Origin: Kordiimonadales bacterium IMCC3096
Lineage (GTDB): Bacteria > Pseudomonadota > Alphaproteobacteria > Minwuiales > Minwuiaceae
DNA: 64,000 bases
Assembly: GCA_016865035.1 (NCBI GenBank)
Contig: CP018227.1
Span: 1,458,001 to 1,522,000 of the forward strand
Direction of reading: 5' to 3'
Shown here: one piece after another, positions 1-8,407 of the stretch
Layout of the letters: the number at the start of each line of letters is the position of its first letter
Numbering within the stretch: position 1 is the first letter of the stretch
The notes under the pieces: model-generated
Databases searched by the model: none
What the model was told of the DNA's origin: nothing
The model's input: the letters and a program-made list of their open reading frames with translations, nothing else
Program-made: the position numbers and the translations under genes

Positions 1-263
1 GCCCGCACCTCGGTGAAGTCGCCCGCGCCCATGGCCTGCGCCACGAACCCCGTGGTGCCCATGCGCAGGAACCCGAACATCCAGAAGATGCCGGTGAAGG
101 CGGCGGCACCGATGGCGACCGCGCCGATATATTCCGGTCCGGGCAGACGGCCGACGACCGCCGTATCGACAAGGCCCAGCAGGGGCGTGGTGACGTTCGA
201 CAGGATCACGGGCCAGGCCAGGTGCCAGACGCGGATCAGTGTCGCCCGGTCCGTGCCGCTCAC
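1..263 (-). CDS. MATE family efflux transporter, N-terminal part (runs off window)
   Basis: The gene begins at 263 on the minus strand and leaves the window at base 1, so only about 87 codons are visible. The protein reads as the first two membrane helices of a MATE (multidrug and toxin extrusion, NorM/DinF type) cation-coupled exporter: after a short basic start comes ILSNVTTPLLGLVDTAVVG, the usual first helix, then a second helix and a GFVAQAMGAGD-like loop. The GTG start shares a GTGA overlap with the stop of the upstream oxidoreductase, so the two are probably translationally coupled. Substrate cannot be told. Confidence 0.8.
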   Translation of the reverse strand, partial: MSGTDRATLIRVWHLAWPVILSNVTTPLLGLVDTAVVGRLPGPEYIGAVAIGAAAFTGIFWMFGFLRMGTTGFVAQAMGAGDFTEVR

Positions 264-1591
264 GCCGCCCGCCGGTAGCGGCCCGCCATGCGGTCCTGCA
301 GGCCGTACCAGGCCATCGCCGGCCCCAGGAACCAGGGCCACCCGCGATAGTAGAACCGCCCCGGAAACGCCATGTCGTCGAAGGCTGTCCGCCCGGCCAG
401 GTCACCCAGTGCCTTCTGCCCCAGCTTGTGGCCGAGCCAGACCGACATGGCCACGCCCGAGCCGCCGTAGCAGAGCGCATGGCCGATCCGTTCATCCATC
501 CCGATCTTCGGGAAATGGTCGAAGCTGAAGGCCACCTTGCCCCACCAGCAGTGGGTGATCCGCGTGCCATCCAGCTCAGGAAAGATCTGGCCGATGCGAT
601 TGCCGATGTACTGCGCCAGCCGCGGCCCCTGCTTCGCGGCGAACAGGCCGGGGCGCGTGCCCAGCAGGATGCGCCGCCCGTCAGGGCTGGGCCGGAAATA
701 GTTCAGCAGGTTGAAACTGTCGGTGATCATCCGCCCGCTGGGAATCAGCCGCTCCACCAGGGCCGGGTCCAGTTCCTCCGTCGCCGCGATGGCGCTGGTG
801 ACGGGAATGACGCGGCGCTGCAGGTCGGGTTGCAGGTTGCCGGTATAGCCGTTGGTGCAGATCAGCACCCGGTCGGCATTGATATAGCCGAGACCCGTGT
901 CGAGGCGGATGAAGTCATCCTCCTCCTCCAGTCCCAGCACGGCGGTCCGCGCCAGCACGGTCACCCCGGCGTTGCGGGCCGCATCCATCAGGCCGTCGTG
1001 GAACTTCGCCGGGTGCAGGCCGCCGGTTCGGGACTGCACCCGCCCCCCGGCATAGAGCGGGCTGGCCAGGAACTGCGCCTGCTCCTCCGCACTGACCATT
1101 GTCGCACCAATGTCCCCGCGCGCCGCCTGCTCCGCCGCCAGCGCGGTCTCCATCGCCCGGAAATGTGCCGGATTGACCGCCGGGTAATACCGCCCCATCC
1201 GCCCGAAGTCGCAGTCGATGCCCAGGTCGAGGATCAGCCGCTCGACATAGTCGACCGCGTTCGCGGGCTCCGCCATCAGGGCCTTTGCGCGTTCGCTGCC
1301 GAAGGTCTTTTCCAGCTTCGGAAAGGATGGCTTCAGCCGGTCGCCCACCATGCCGCCGTTGCGGGTGCTGGCGCCGTCGCCGGGATCCTCAGCATCGAAG
1401 ACAACCACCTTCGCGCCACCGCGCGCCGCGGTCAGTGCGGCGGAAAGACCGGTGTAGCCGCCACCGACAATGGCAACATCGGCACGGGCGGGCATCTCCG
1501 GTTCAGGCGGCGCATGGCGCTTGCGGGCATCCCACCACCAGGGTCGGAAGACCAGGTCGTCGGCCAGCTTCAGGCGGGCGGATGTCGTCAT
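260..1591 (-). CDS. FAD-dependent oxidoreductase (DAO family, PuuB-like)
   Basis: 443 residues, a typical length for the D-amino-acid-oxidase-type FAD amine/amino-acid oxidases that include gamma-glutamylputrescine oxidase. The Rossmann dinucleotide-binding motif GGGYTG is at residues 43-48, followed by a strand ending in FDAE that would hold the ribose, and a STRNGGM segment next to the flavin, both characteristic of this family. No signal peptide, so cytoplasmic. It likely oxidises a secondary or primary amine with release of H2O2, but the substrate is not evident. It precedes a MATE exporter with a GTGA overlap and follows a class II aldolase on the same strand (33 bp gap), so the three are probably one operon. 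Confidence 0.85.
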   Translation of the reverse strand: MTTSARLKLADDLVFRPWWWDARKRHAPPEPEMPARADVAIVGGGYTGLSAALTAARGGAKVVVFDAEDPGDGASTRNGGMVGDRLKPSFPKLEKTFGSERAKALMAEPANAVDYVERLILDLGIDCDFGRMGRYYPAVNPAHFRAMETALAAEQAARGDIGATMVSAEEQAQFLASPLYAGGRVQSRTGGLHPAKFHDGLMDAARNAGVTVLARTAVLGLEEEDDFIRLDTGLGYINADRVLICTNGYTGNLQPDLQRRVIPVTSAIAATEELDPALVERLIPSGRMITDSFNLLNYFRPSPDGRRILLGTRPGLFAAKQGPRLAQYIGNRIGQIFPELDGTRITHCWWGKVAFSFDHFPKIGMDERIGHALCYGGSGVAMSVWLGHKLGQKALGDLAGRTAFDDMAFPGRFYYRGWPWFLGPAMAWYGLQDRMAGRYRRAA

Positions 1592-1624
1592 TTCGGTTCG
1601 AAGTTCCCGGGCAGATCTGCAGAA

Positions 1625-2404
1625 TCAGTCGCGCCAGGAAGTATCCTTCCGATCGATCTCCCGCACCAGCGCTTCGAAGATCCGGTCAGCCGCCGTCGCG
1701 CCCTCACCTTCGAAATTGTCCATGACGCCCTGGGAACGGTCGACGATTGCCTGTGTCACGGGAATGATCGGCTGCCCGCTCTGCTGGGCCATCATCTGGA
1801 CATCGCAGGCCCTCTGCAGGGTCCAGATGCGCTGGAACGCCGCCGCCGCGGTATGGCCACAGGTCAGCAGCCCGTGACTGCGCAGGATCATGTAGTTCTT
1901 CTCACCCAGGTTGGCGACAAGCCTTGTCTTCTCATCCGCGTCGCAGGTTACACCTTCGAAGTCGTGATAGGCGACCCGGTCGCCGATGATCGCGCCATAG
2001 AAATTGTCACGGGACAGCCCCGCAGCCTGACAGGCCACCGCCACACCCGTGGTGGAATGCGTGTGCATGACGCAATGCGCATCTTCGCGTGCTGCATGGA
2101 TGGCGGAGTGGATCACGTAGCCCGCCGGGTTGATGCCCCACTCACTGTCCCCAATGATGTTCCCGTCCAGATCGACCTTGACCAGGTTGGAGGCCGTGAC
2201 CTCCCGGTACCAGAGTCCGTAGGGATTGATCAGGAAATGATGCTCCGGACCGGGCACCCGCAGGGTGATGTGATTGAAGATCAGCTCGTACCAGCCGAAA
2301 TGGTCGAAGATGCGATAGGTGGCCGCAAGCGACTGTCGCGCCTGCCATTCCGCATCACTGCAGTTGGCCCGAACTGAAGAAACTGGCCTTGAACCATCAG
2401 CCAT
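1625..2404 (-). CDS. class II aldolase/adducin family protein
   Basis: 259 residues. The fold-specific zinc ligands are visible: H114 and H116 in the MHTHSTTG segment and H177 in LRSHGLL, as in fuculose-1-phosphate aldolase and adducin head domains. The N-terminal half has the family's phosphate/substrate loop region (FNHITLRVPG, LINPYGLWY). Members without the catalytic sugar-phosphate context are often annotated only as class II aldolase/adducin domain proteins, and the substrate is unknown here. It is the first gene of a probable minus-strand operon with the FAD oxidoreductase and the MATE pump. The ATG at 2404 is preceded by an AT-richer intergenic region shared with mucR on the other strand. 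Confidence 0.85.
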   Translation of the reverse strand: MADGSRPVSSVRANCSDAEWQARQSLAATYRIFDHFGWYELIFNHITLRVPGPEHHFLINPYGLWYREVTASNLVKVDLDGNIIGDSEWGINPAGYVIHSAIHAAREDAHCVMHTHSTTGVAVACQAAGLSRDNFYGAIIGDRVAYHDFEGVTCDADEKTRLVANLGEKNYMILRSHGLLTCGHTAAAAFQRIWTLQRACDVQMMAQQSGQPIIPVTQAIVDRSQGVMDNFEGEGATAADRIFEALVREIDRKDTSWRD

Positions 2405-2723
2405 GATACTTGCCTCCGTCTGAAATACCGTTGCGGCAACTTACCATGTGACGGTGGACGATTGGCAATTTATCTGCCGCCATTTGGCAATGTCCGCCTG
2501 ACCATCGTTCTCTCTGATGTGCGACATTCTGACAGTGTAATCGAACGTGATGCGACCAACCATCGCGGGCTGTATTCTGATTTACTTGTTCAATAAATTC
2601 ATGATTCCTTCAGGAAATACTTTCATTTCTCTCGTAAATGACTAGATTGCGGCTCGAATCCTTGGTCCGGAGCGATCATCGAGACGATTCAAGTTCTGAG
2701 AATTGCAAACAGGAGTTGCCGCC
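2405..2723. promoter_or_regulatory. AT-rich divergent intergenic region upstream of mucR
   Basis: About 320 bases between the divergently transcribed aldolase and mucR genes. Roughly 2470-2660 is clearly more AT-rich than the rest of the window, with stretches such as TTCAATAAATTCATGATTCC. It must hold both promoters. MucR/Ros family proteins bind AT-rich DNA and commonly repress their own gene, so autoregulation here is plausible, but I see no unambiguous operator and no convincing -35/-10 pair. Confidence 0.4.
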
Positions 2724-3161
2724 ATGGCATCGATTACGGCTGAGAATGGTGCCACCACGCAGCATGATCTGCTCGAAATGACCGCAGAGGTCACCGCCGC
2801 GTATGTTTCCAACAATGTTGTCGCTTCCGATGAACTGCCGGAACTGATCAACCGCATCCACACCGCCCTGGCCGGTGCAGGCACCTCCGAGCCGGAGCCG
2901 GAGGCCGAGAAGCAGAAGCCGGCTGTCTCCGTGCGTCGCTCCATCACCCCGGACTATCTGATCTGTCTGGAAGACGGCAAGAAGCTGAAGATGCTGAAGC
3001 GCTATCTGCGCACCAACTTCAACATGTCGCCGGAAGACTACCGCGCGAAGTGGAACCTGCCGTCGGATTACCCGATGGTCGCACCCAGCTACGCCGAGAA
3101 GCGGGCCGAGATGGCAAAGGCCATCGGCCTGGGCCGCGGGGGCCGTCGTCGCCGCGCCTGA
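2724..3161 (+). CDS. mucR: MucR/Ros family transcriptional regulator lacking zinc-finger histidines
   Basis: 145 residues from the ATG at 2724, which has AGGAG eight bases upstream; an earlier ATG at 2703 lacks a site and would add seven unlikely residues. The C-terminal half is the typical MucR DNA-binding domain: a [15 protein letters not shown] segment, then [21 protein letters not shown] and a glycine/arginine-rich end. MucR proteins are global regulators of exopolysaccharide, motility and cell-cycle genes in alphaproteobacteria. In the usual finger the stretch after LKR is HLxTHY; here it is YLRTNF, so both canonical histidines are replaced and classical zinc binding is unlikely. Mesorhizobium homologues without zinc are known to remain DNA-binding. 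Confidence 0.9.
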   Translation: MASITAENGATTQHDLLEMTAEVTAAYVSNNVVASDELPELINRIHTALAGAGTSEPEPEAEKQKPAVSVRRSITPDYLICLEDGKKLKMLKRYLRTNFNMSPEDYRAKWNLPSDYPMVAPSYAEKRAEMAKAIGLGRGGRRRRA

Positions 3162-3187
3162 TCGCTTCAGGCAACCTGATCTGCCGG

Positions 3188-3230
3188 ACGGGCCGTCCCG
3201 CACTGTGATCGCAGTGATGGTGCGGCCCGT
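3188..3230 (+). terminator. possible terminator hairpin after mucR
   Basis: An inverted repeat ACGGGCCG (3188-3195) / CGGCCCGT (3223-3230) encloses a smaller palindrome CACTG-N6-CAGTG (3201-3216). It lies 27 bases after the mucR stop and ahead of the next gene. No run of T follows, so it may only weaken read-through or stabilise the transcript end. Confidence 0.35.
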
Positions 3231-3343
3231 TCTGCGTCTCGCCGGCTCCGGACGAAACCGGGCACGGCTTGATCGCCTGTTTCACAGGCGGCAGACTTCC
3301 CGGCCACAACAGATCAACACCTCATGCAGATCGGACAGTCATC

Positions 3344-4351
3344 ATGCGAGCCTGGGAAATCATTTGCGGTGACGGCGTCGATGCGCTGAACCTGGCGGAA
3401 CGGCCAACGCCGACGCCCGGCCCCGGCGAGGTCCGGCTGAAGATCAGTGCCAATTCGATCAACTATCGCGACCTCAGCACCATCGAGGATCCGATTACCC
3501 GCAAACTGCCATTCCCCACCGTACCGAACTCGGACGGGGCCGGGGTCGTGACCGCTGTCGGTCCCGGCGTCAGCCTGAAGGAAGGCGACCGCGTCACCTC
3601 CTGCTTCTTCGAGGACTGGACCGCCGGGGAGATCAGCGCCGCCGCAATGGCATCCGCACTTGGTGGCGCGCGTCAGGGGGTGCTGGCGGAGGAAGTCATC
3701 CTGCCCGAACGCGGTGTCATCCCGACCCCGGCACACCTGACGGATGCGGAGGCGGCCACCCTGCCCTGCGCCGCGCTGACCGCGTGGCACGCGCTGACCC
3801 AGCCGCGACCGGTGCTGGCGGGGGAGACGGTGCTGCTGCTGGGCACCGGTGGTGTCTCGGTCTTCGCACAACAGTTCTGCGCGATGATGGGGGTGCGGAC
3901 CATCGTCACCTCTTCCTCCGACGAGAAGCTGGCGCGCATGAAGGCGCTGGGCGCGGATGAAACCATCAACTACCGCACCACGCCGGACTGGGATGCGGCG
4001 GTGCTGGACCTCACCGGTGGCACGGGCGTTGACCGGGTGGTGGAGGTCGGCGGCCCCGGCACCTTCGACCGGTCGGTGAACGCGGTGCGTGTCGGTGGCA
4101 TCATCGGCCTGATCGGCATTCTGACCGGCGCCGCCGGACAGGCGAGCCCGACAGCGATCATGCGCAAGTCGGTGACGATACGCGGCATCTATGTCGGTCC
4201 CCGGTCGATGTTCGCCGACATGAACCGCGCCATCACCACCCACGGCCTGAAGCCCGTGATCGACCAGTCCTTCGCGTTCGCGGACGCCCGCGCCGCCTAC
4301 CACACCATGCGCGCCGCAAGCCATTTCGGAAAGCTGGTGATCGAGGTCTGA
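3344..4351 (+). CDS. zinc-type alcohol dehydrogenase / quinone-oxidoreductase-like MDR protein
   Basis: 335 residues from the ATG at 3344. This is a medium-chain dehydrogenase/reductase: GroES-like N-terminal domain (PGPGEVRLKISANSINYRD, PNSDGAGVV, VGPGVSLKEGDRV) and NAD(P)-binding domain with a GTGGVS glycine motif and an SSDEKLARMKALGAD segment. The usual catalytic zinc cysteine/histidine pair is not obvious at the NSINYRD position, which argues for the zinc-independent quinone-oxidoreductase-like branch. Substrate unknown. It stands alone between mucR and a repeat cluster. A longer in-frame reading from 3269 has no ribosome site and is not preferred. Confidence 0.85.
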   Translation: MRAWEIICGDGVDALNLAERPTPTPGPGEVRLKISANSINYRDLSTIEDPITRKLPFPTVPNSDGAGVVTAVGPGVSLKEGDRVTSCFFEDWTAGEISAAAMASALGGARQGVLAEEVILPERGVIPTPAHLTDAEAATLPCAALTAWHALTQPRPVLAGETVLLLGTGGVSVFAQQFCAMMGVRTIVTSSSDEKLARMKALGADETINYRTTPDWDAAVLDLTGGTGVDRVVEVGGPGTFDRSVNAVRVGGIIGLIGILTGAAGQASPTAIMRKSVTIRGIYVGPRSMFADMNRAITTHGLKPVIDQSFAFADARAAYHTMRAASHFGKLVIEV

Positions 4352-4399
4352 GCCGACGTTGCGTCAGCGGGGGCGGGAGCGTTCAGCGGGACTGCCCCC

Positions 4400-4712
4400 A
4401 CCCTCACGATGCTCGCGGACCTGATCCGCGAGCCCAGTCTCCCACGCCGGAGCGGCACTCCTGGGTACCCGGGTCAAGCCCGGGTACGGTGTGGTTTGAG
4501 GTGGTGAGACAGTTCCCTCCCTTTCCCTCTCACGATGCTGGCGGACCTGATCCGCGAGCCCAGTCTCTCACGCCGGAACGGCACCATGGGTACCCGGGTC
4601 AAGCCCGGGTACGGCGTGGTTTGTGGTGGAGAGGCAGTTCCCTCCCTTCCCACCCTCACGATGCTCGCGGACTCGATCCGCGAGCCCGGTCTCCCACGCC
4701 GGAGCGGCACTG
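4400..4712. repeat. ~125-bp palindromic repeat unit, three tandem copies (cluster 1)
   Basis: Units start with CTCGCGGA-N5-TCCGCGAG at 4412, 4538 (first arm slightly changed) and 4664, a 126 bp period. Each is followed by a conserved spacer (CCCAGTCTCCCACGCCGGAG) and a second palindrome, GTACCCGGGT-CAA-GCCCGGGTAC (4465-4487 in the first copy). The third copy lacks its second palindrome and runs into the end of the dehydrogenase gene. The cluster lies between the 3' ends of two convergent genes. Related copies occur at 10640-10866 and 60110-60516. Spurious frames across such elements (reading like PGLTRVP and GSRIKSAS) are common in alphaproteobacterial genomes. Confidence 0.9.
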
Positions 4713-4719
4713 CTGCCGC

Positions 4720-5694
4720 TCAGATCCGGGGCGGGGCGAGCAGGCCGCGCTGGCCCAGAACATCGACGAAGTCGCGGATGCGGTCGCGCTGATAGGCCTC
4801 CCGGTCCACGTCGGCATAGTCGTGGAAGCCGCGACCGGCATGCAATCCGGTGGCCCCCTGCGCCATCTTCTCCCCCACGATCTCCGGTGCACGGAACCGG
4901 TCCTGACCGGTTGTTTCCGTCAGGTAGCGGCTGGCGTGGTGCAGGATGTCCACCCCGCCCCAGTCGATGAATTCCACCAGGCCGAGCACGGCGAAGCGCG
5001 GGCCGAACCCGGCCCGGATCGCCGTATCCATGTCCTCCGCACTGGCCACGCCTTCCTCCACCATCCGCGCCGCCTCGTTCATCGCCAGCGCCTGGATGCG
5101 CGGCACGATGAAACCGGGACTGGCCTTGCAGACCACCGGCACCTTGCCGATGTCGCGCAGCCAGCCGAGCAGCCGGTCACGCACCTCAGGTGCCGTACCG
5201 TCGTGTGGACTGACCTCCACCAGCGGAATCAGATATGCCGGGTTGAGCCAGTGGGCGTTCAGAAATCGCTCCGGGGGCGTCACATGCGCCGCAAGCTCCG
5301 TCGAGAGCATGGTCGATGTGGTGGAGGCAATGATTGTCTCCGCCCCCGCATGGGCGGAGATCAGCGACAGCGCCTCCGCCTTCGCTTCCCGCGTCTCAGG
5401 CACGCCCTCCATCACCAGATCAGCGCGGGCAAGCGCGTCGGGGAGGTCATCGGGCCCGCGAAAGCTGATGCGTTCCCGAAGGCCCGCAACCGCGCCCGGC
5501 TCGCATTGCCCGAACTCCGCCATCAGGTTCAGGGTGCGCGCCACCTCGTCACGGGCCGCCGAAAGCAGGGTGGTCGCAGCAGCACTGTCCCGCGGTTTCG
5601 CATCCAGCAGATCGACCTGCCAGCCGCCCCAGGCAAAGACATGCGCCAGCCCGCGTCCCATGCGTCCGGCACCAACCAGTGCAACGCGCGGCAT
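4720..5694 (-). CDS. 3-hydroxyacyl-CoA dehydrogenase family protein (lambda-crystallin-like)
   Basis: 324 residues, single-domain length. The N-terminal Rossmann motif is GAGRMGRGLAHVFA, followed by the 3HCDH signature regions VMEGVPETREAK, STTSTMLSTELA, NAHWLNPAYLIPLVEV and the C-terminal SPGFIVPRIQALAMNEAARMVEEGVAS helix region. The family includes 3-hydroxybutyryl-CoA, L-gulonate 3- and L-carnitine dehydrogenases. NAD-linked oxidation of a 3-hydroxy acid or its CoA ester is expected. It is the last gene of a minus-strand operon after an amidase and an opine-dehydrogenase-like protein; its ATG overlaps the preceding stop by one base (TGATG). Confidence 0.88.
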   Translation of the reverse strand: MPRVALVGAGRMGRGLAHVFAWGGWQVDLLDAKPRDSAAATTLLSAARDEVARTLNLMAEFGQCEPGAVAGLRERISFRGPDDLPDALARADLVMEGVPETREAKAEALSLISAHAGAETIIASTTSTMLSTELAAHVTPPERFLNAHWLNPAYLIPLVEVSPHDGTAPEVRDRLLGWLRDIGKVPVVCKASPGFIVPRIQALAMNEAARMVEEGVASAEDMDTAIRAGFGPRFAVLGLVEFIDWGGVDILHHASRYLTETTGQDRFRAPEIVGEKMAQGATGLHAGRGFHDYADVDREAYQRDRIRDFVDVLGQRGLLAPPRI

Positions 5695-6776
5695 CAGAAG
5701 CCCTCTCTCAGCCGGGTCTGCAGGGCGGCCGGAGCCAGATCAGCCAGGCCGAGATTGCCGAGTGTGCGCCCGGTGGCCGAGAAATCCTCCCCGTTGACCG
5801 CACCGGCCAGCGCCAGCAGACCGCTCGCCACCGGCGCGGGGACATCGACCCAGCGCGCGACCGAGACCAGGAACGCCAGTCCGATCGCCACATCTTCGCG
5901 CATGTAGCGGTGGCGGGTCAGATCCAGCCTCTCCCGCCAGCGGCTGGAGACCACCAGCCGGTCGTGCGCCGCCTGCCCGTACATCCATTCCGGGCGGCTG
6001 TCGTCATAGTGGTCGGCCAGGGGAAAATGCGGCGGGCCGTATCCCAGCGCCTCCCGCACCGCCACGCGCTCCGCATCCAGCGCATCGGTGACACGCCGGA
6101 TCGCGGGCTGCGTGCCCTCGTTGTGAATGTCCCAGTGCTCGAAATGCTCGATGGGTCCGGCGTTCATCAGGATCAGCGGCGGATGGATGATCGGCCCCGC
6201 GTTCATCAGCGCCCCGTCCAGCCCGTCCGTCAGCCGCTCGATGGCCGGAAAGGCCCTGCCGAACAGGTCGAAGGCCGCATCGGCGCGGGCCAGCGGAAAC
6301 ACGCCGGTCGGCAGACGCGTCGCGCGGGTGACGATAGCGACCTCCTCCGGTCCCTGCATCCGGGCCAGCCACGGCAGGGTGCCGGACTCACCCAGCAGCA
6401 GATCGGCGCTGCAGCCCTCCGCCCGCAGGGTATCCATGACCACCCAGGTGCCGAAGCTGCCCGGCGGCATCAGGATGCCCTGACCGTCCGACAGGTGCGG
6501 GGCCATGGCGCGGGCAATATCCACCTGGGCCATGGCAGGGCCGGGCATCAGGATCAGTTCCGCGCCTGCGACCGCCTCGCCGATATCCGGTGTCACCGTC
6601 TGGATCGGCACGTCGCGACTGCCCGCCGCATCCGTCAGCCGCAGTGCGCCCCTGGCCATCAGGCCCTGCAGTGCCACCGCATCACGCCGCCAGAAACGGA
6701 CCTCGTGTCCCTGTTCCGACAGGTCGGCGGCGGCGGCATGGGCACCATGACCGCCGCCCAGAACGGCAATCCTCAT
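5694..6776 (-). CDS. NAD/NADP octopine/nopaline dehydrogenase family protein
   Basis: 360 residues from the ATG at 6776, which shares ATGA with the amidase stop; longer upstream frames lie inside the amidase. The N-terminus has the dinucleotide-binding motif MRIAVLGGGHGAHAAAADL, and the C-terminal half has the opine dehydrogenase helical domain with MNAGPIIHPPLILMNAG and EHWDIHNEG, the usual substrate/catalytic region around the conserved histidine. Opine dehydrogenases reductively condense an amino acid with a 2-oxo acid or run in reverse in catabolism. Here, between an amidase and a 3-hydroxyacyl dehydrogenase, a catabolic role is likelier. Substrate not known. Confidence 0.85.
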   Translation of the reverse strand: MRIAVLGGGHGAHAAAADLSEQGHEVRFWRRDAVALQGLMARGALRLTDAAGSRDVPIQTVTPDIGEAVAGAELILMPGPAMAQVDIARAMAPHLSDGQGILMPPGSFGTWVVMDTLRAEGCSADLLLGESGTLPWLARMQGPEEVAIVTRATRLPTGVFPLARADAAFDLFGRAFPAIERLTDGLDGALMNAGPIIHPPLILMNAGPIEHFEHWDIHNEGTQPAIRRVTDALDAERVAVREALGYGPPHFPLADHYDDSRPEWMYGQAAHDRLVVSSRWRERLDLTRHRYMREDVAIGLAFLVSVARWVDVPAPVASGLLALAGAVNGEDFSATGRTLGNLGLADLAPAALQTRLREGF

Positions 6777-8227
6777 GCGAAGCCGGGGGGCGGAACGACG
6801 CCGCCAAGCGCCTTCTCCAGATGCCGTGCCACATGCAGCGCGGAGCGATCCTCCATGAAGTTGGCGACCACCTGTACCCCGACCGGCAGCCCAGCATCGG
6901 TGCGCCCGACTGGCACCACGGTGGCAGGCAGATAGACCCCGCAGGTCAGGCCGCACCAGACGATCATGTCGACATAGTTGCGGCTCTGGCCGGCGATCTC
7001 CACGGTTCGGGTGCCGAAGCTGGCGGACTGGTCGTGCGGAATGGCCGCGCGCGGCATGACCGGGCAGAGCAGCACATCCACATCGCCGAAAAAGCGGTTC
7101 CACATCTCCCGCAGCACCGCCCGGCGCTCATCCCAGTCCAGCCATTCCGCATGGTCCATGACCGCGCCACGGGCGAAGATCGCCTGATGGCTGTGGTCGT
7201 CGGCGTCCGGCGGGTTCTCGCGCAGTTTCCGCCGCATGCTCTCCGGCAGACCGGCACCAAGCGCGGCCGCCAGCAGGCTGTAGTAGATCTCGTGCGATTC
7301 CCGCATGTCGACAGCGGGGCGGGCCGAACGATCCACCCTGGCGCCCATTTCCTCCAGCGCCGTGCCCGCCCCCTCGATCAGGTCACGGAACTCCGGGTCA
7401 ACGGCACAGAACGGGTCGTCGGACCAGACGGCAATCCTGTAGTCGCGGATGGCCTCATGCCGCGCATTGGCGAGCTTCAGCTTCCAGCCCGCCTGATCCA
7501 GCATGTCGGACCCGGCCATGACATCCAGCGCCAGTTCCAGGTCATCGACACTGCGCGCCAGCGGCCCCGCGACCCCGATATCGGCCCCGGTCAGCGCACC
7601 CGGCGGCCCCGGAATATGGCCACGGATCGGCACCGCGCCAAAGCTCGGCTTGTGCCCGGTGACGCCACAGAAATGCGCCGGATTGCGGATCGAGCCGCCA
7701 ATGTCCGATCCCAGTTCCAGCGCGGTGAAGCCGGACGCCAGCGCGGCGGCGGAACCGCCCGACGACCCCCCCGGCGCGCGGCTCACGTCCCAGGGATTGT
7801 TGGTCGTGCCGAAGACCGCGTTGTAGGTCTGCAGGTCCCCGGCGTAGAGCGGCGTGTTGGTCTTGCCATAGATGATCGCCCCGGCCTCGATCAGGCGCTC
7901 GACCGCCGTGGCATGGCGATTCGGCTGATGATCCTTCAGTTCCGGCGCGCCCGCGGTGCAGGCCATGCCGACAACCTCGAACGTGTCCTTCACCGTCATC
8001 GGCAGCCCGTGCAGCGGCCCCCAGCTCTCCCCCCGGGCCGCCGCAGCGTCCGCCGCGCGGGCGCGGGCGCGGGCGGCATCCACATCCGTTGCCACCACCG
8101 CGTTGATCTGCCCGTTGAACCGTTCCAGCCGATCAAGGTAATGATCCAGCACCTCTTCCGACCGCAGCGTCTGCTGGCCAATGGCGGCCACCAGTTCCCG
8201 CGCCGACATGTATGACGGATCGCCCAT
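6773..8227 (-). CDS. amidase signature family protein
   Basis: 484 residues from the ATG at 8227, chosen because GGAGG lies about nine bases upstream and the product then begins at the usual N-terminal helix. The amidase-signature Ser-cisSer-Lys triad is complete: K80 (MTVKDTF), S155 in GGSSGGSAAALASG and S179 in GSDIGGSIRNPA. Such enzymes hydrolyse carboxamides; nothing indicates an aminoacyl-tRNA amidotransferase role, since no gatB/gatC is adjacent. It is the first gene of an operon with the opine-dehydrogenase-like and 3HCDH genes, suggesting sequential breakdown of an amide-containing compound. Confidence 0.9.
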   Translation of the reverse strand: MGDPSYMSARELVAAIGQQTLRSEEVLDHYLDRLERFNGQINAVVATDVDAARARARAADAAAARGESWGPLHGLPMTVKDTFEVVGMACTAGAPELKDHQPNRHATAVERLIEAGAIIYGKTNTPLYAGDLQTYNAVFGTTNNPWDVSRAPGGSSGGSAAALASGFTALELGSDIGGSIRNPAHFCGVTGHKPSFGAVPIRGHIPGPPGALTGADIGVAGPLARSVDDLELALDVMAGSDMLDQAGWKLKLANARHEAIRDYRIAVWSDDPFCAVDPEFRDLIEGAGTALEEMGARVDRSARPAVDMRESHEIYYSLLAAALGAGLPESMRRKLRENPPDADDHSHQAIFARGAVMDHAEWLDWDERRAVLREMWNRFFGDVDVLLCPVMPRAAIPHDQSASFGTRTVEIAGQSRNYVDMIVWCGLTCGVYLPATVVPVGRTDAGLPVGVQVVANFMEDRSALHVARHLEKALGGVVPPPGFA

Positions 8228-8310
8228 GTTCCCTGCCTCCCCGATTGTTGTCTGTTTGACGCATTCTGACGCGCAGTCGGGGAATGGTTCAACCATGTCG
8301 TTTGCTGGCT

Positions 8311-8387
8311 GCGCCATCCCTCTCCCCCGCCCGGTCCCCCGTGCGAGCATCCCTGATGGGTCGCCGGGTGGGGGAGAGGGATGGCGC
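8311..8387. repeat. long hairpin repeat (family 2) in a divergent promoter region
   Basis: Arms GCGCCATCCCTCTCCCCC.. (8311-8334) and its near-perfect complement (8364-8387), 23 of 24 positions pairing, enclose a 29-base loop. The core loop reads GCGAGCATCCCTGATG, similar to the loop of the elements at 41641 and 45969. It sits between the divergent amidase and DUF1491 genes and ends 20 bases before the DUF1491 start. Confidence 0.8.
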
Positions 8388-8407
8388 AGGCAACCTCTGG
8401 AACCCGC

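Noticed and set aside
239-2377. A 712-residue frame on the plus strand
   Set aside because: It is antisense to the FAD oxidoreductase and class II aldolase genes, both of which have complete family motifs and a normal codon pattern on the minus strand.
4474-4710. Small proteins encoded in the repeat clusters
   Set aside because: Open frames across the 125-bp units have no ribosome sites, share repeat-derived residues and change with repeat copy number; they are by-products of the palindromes.
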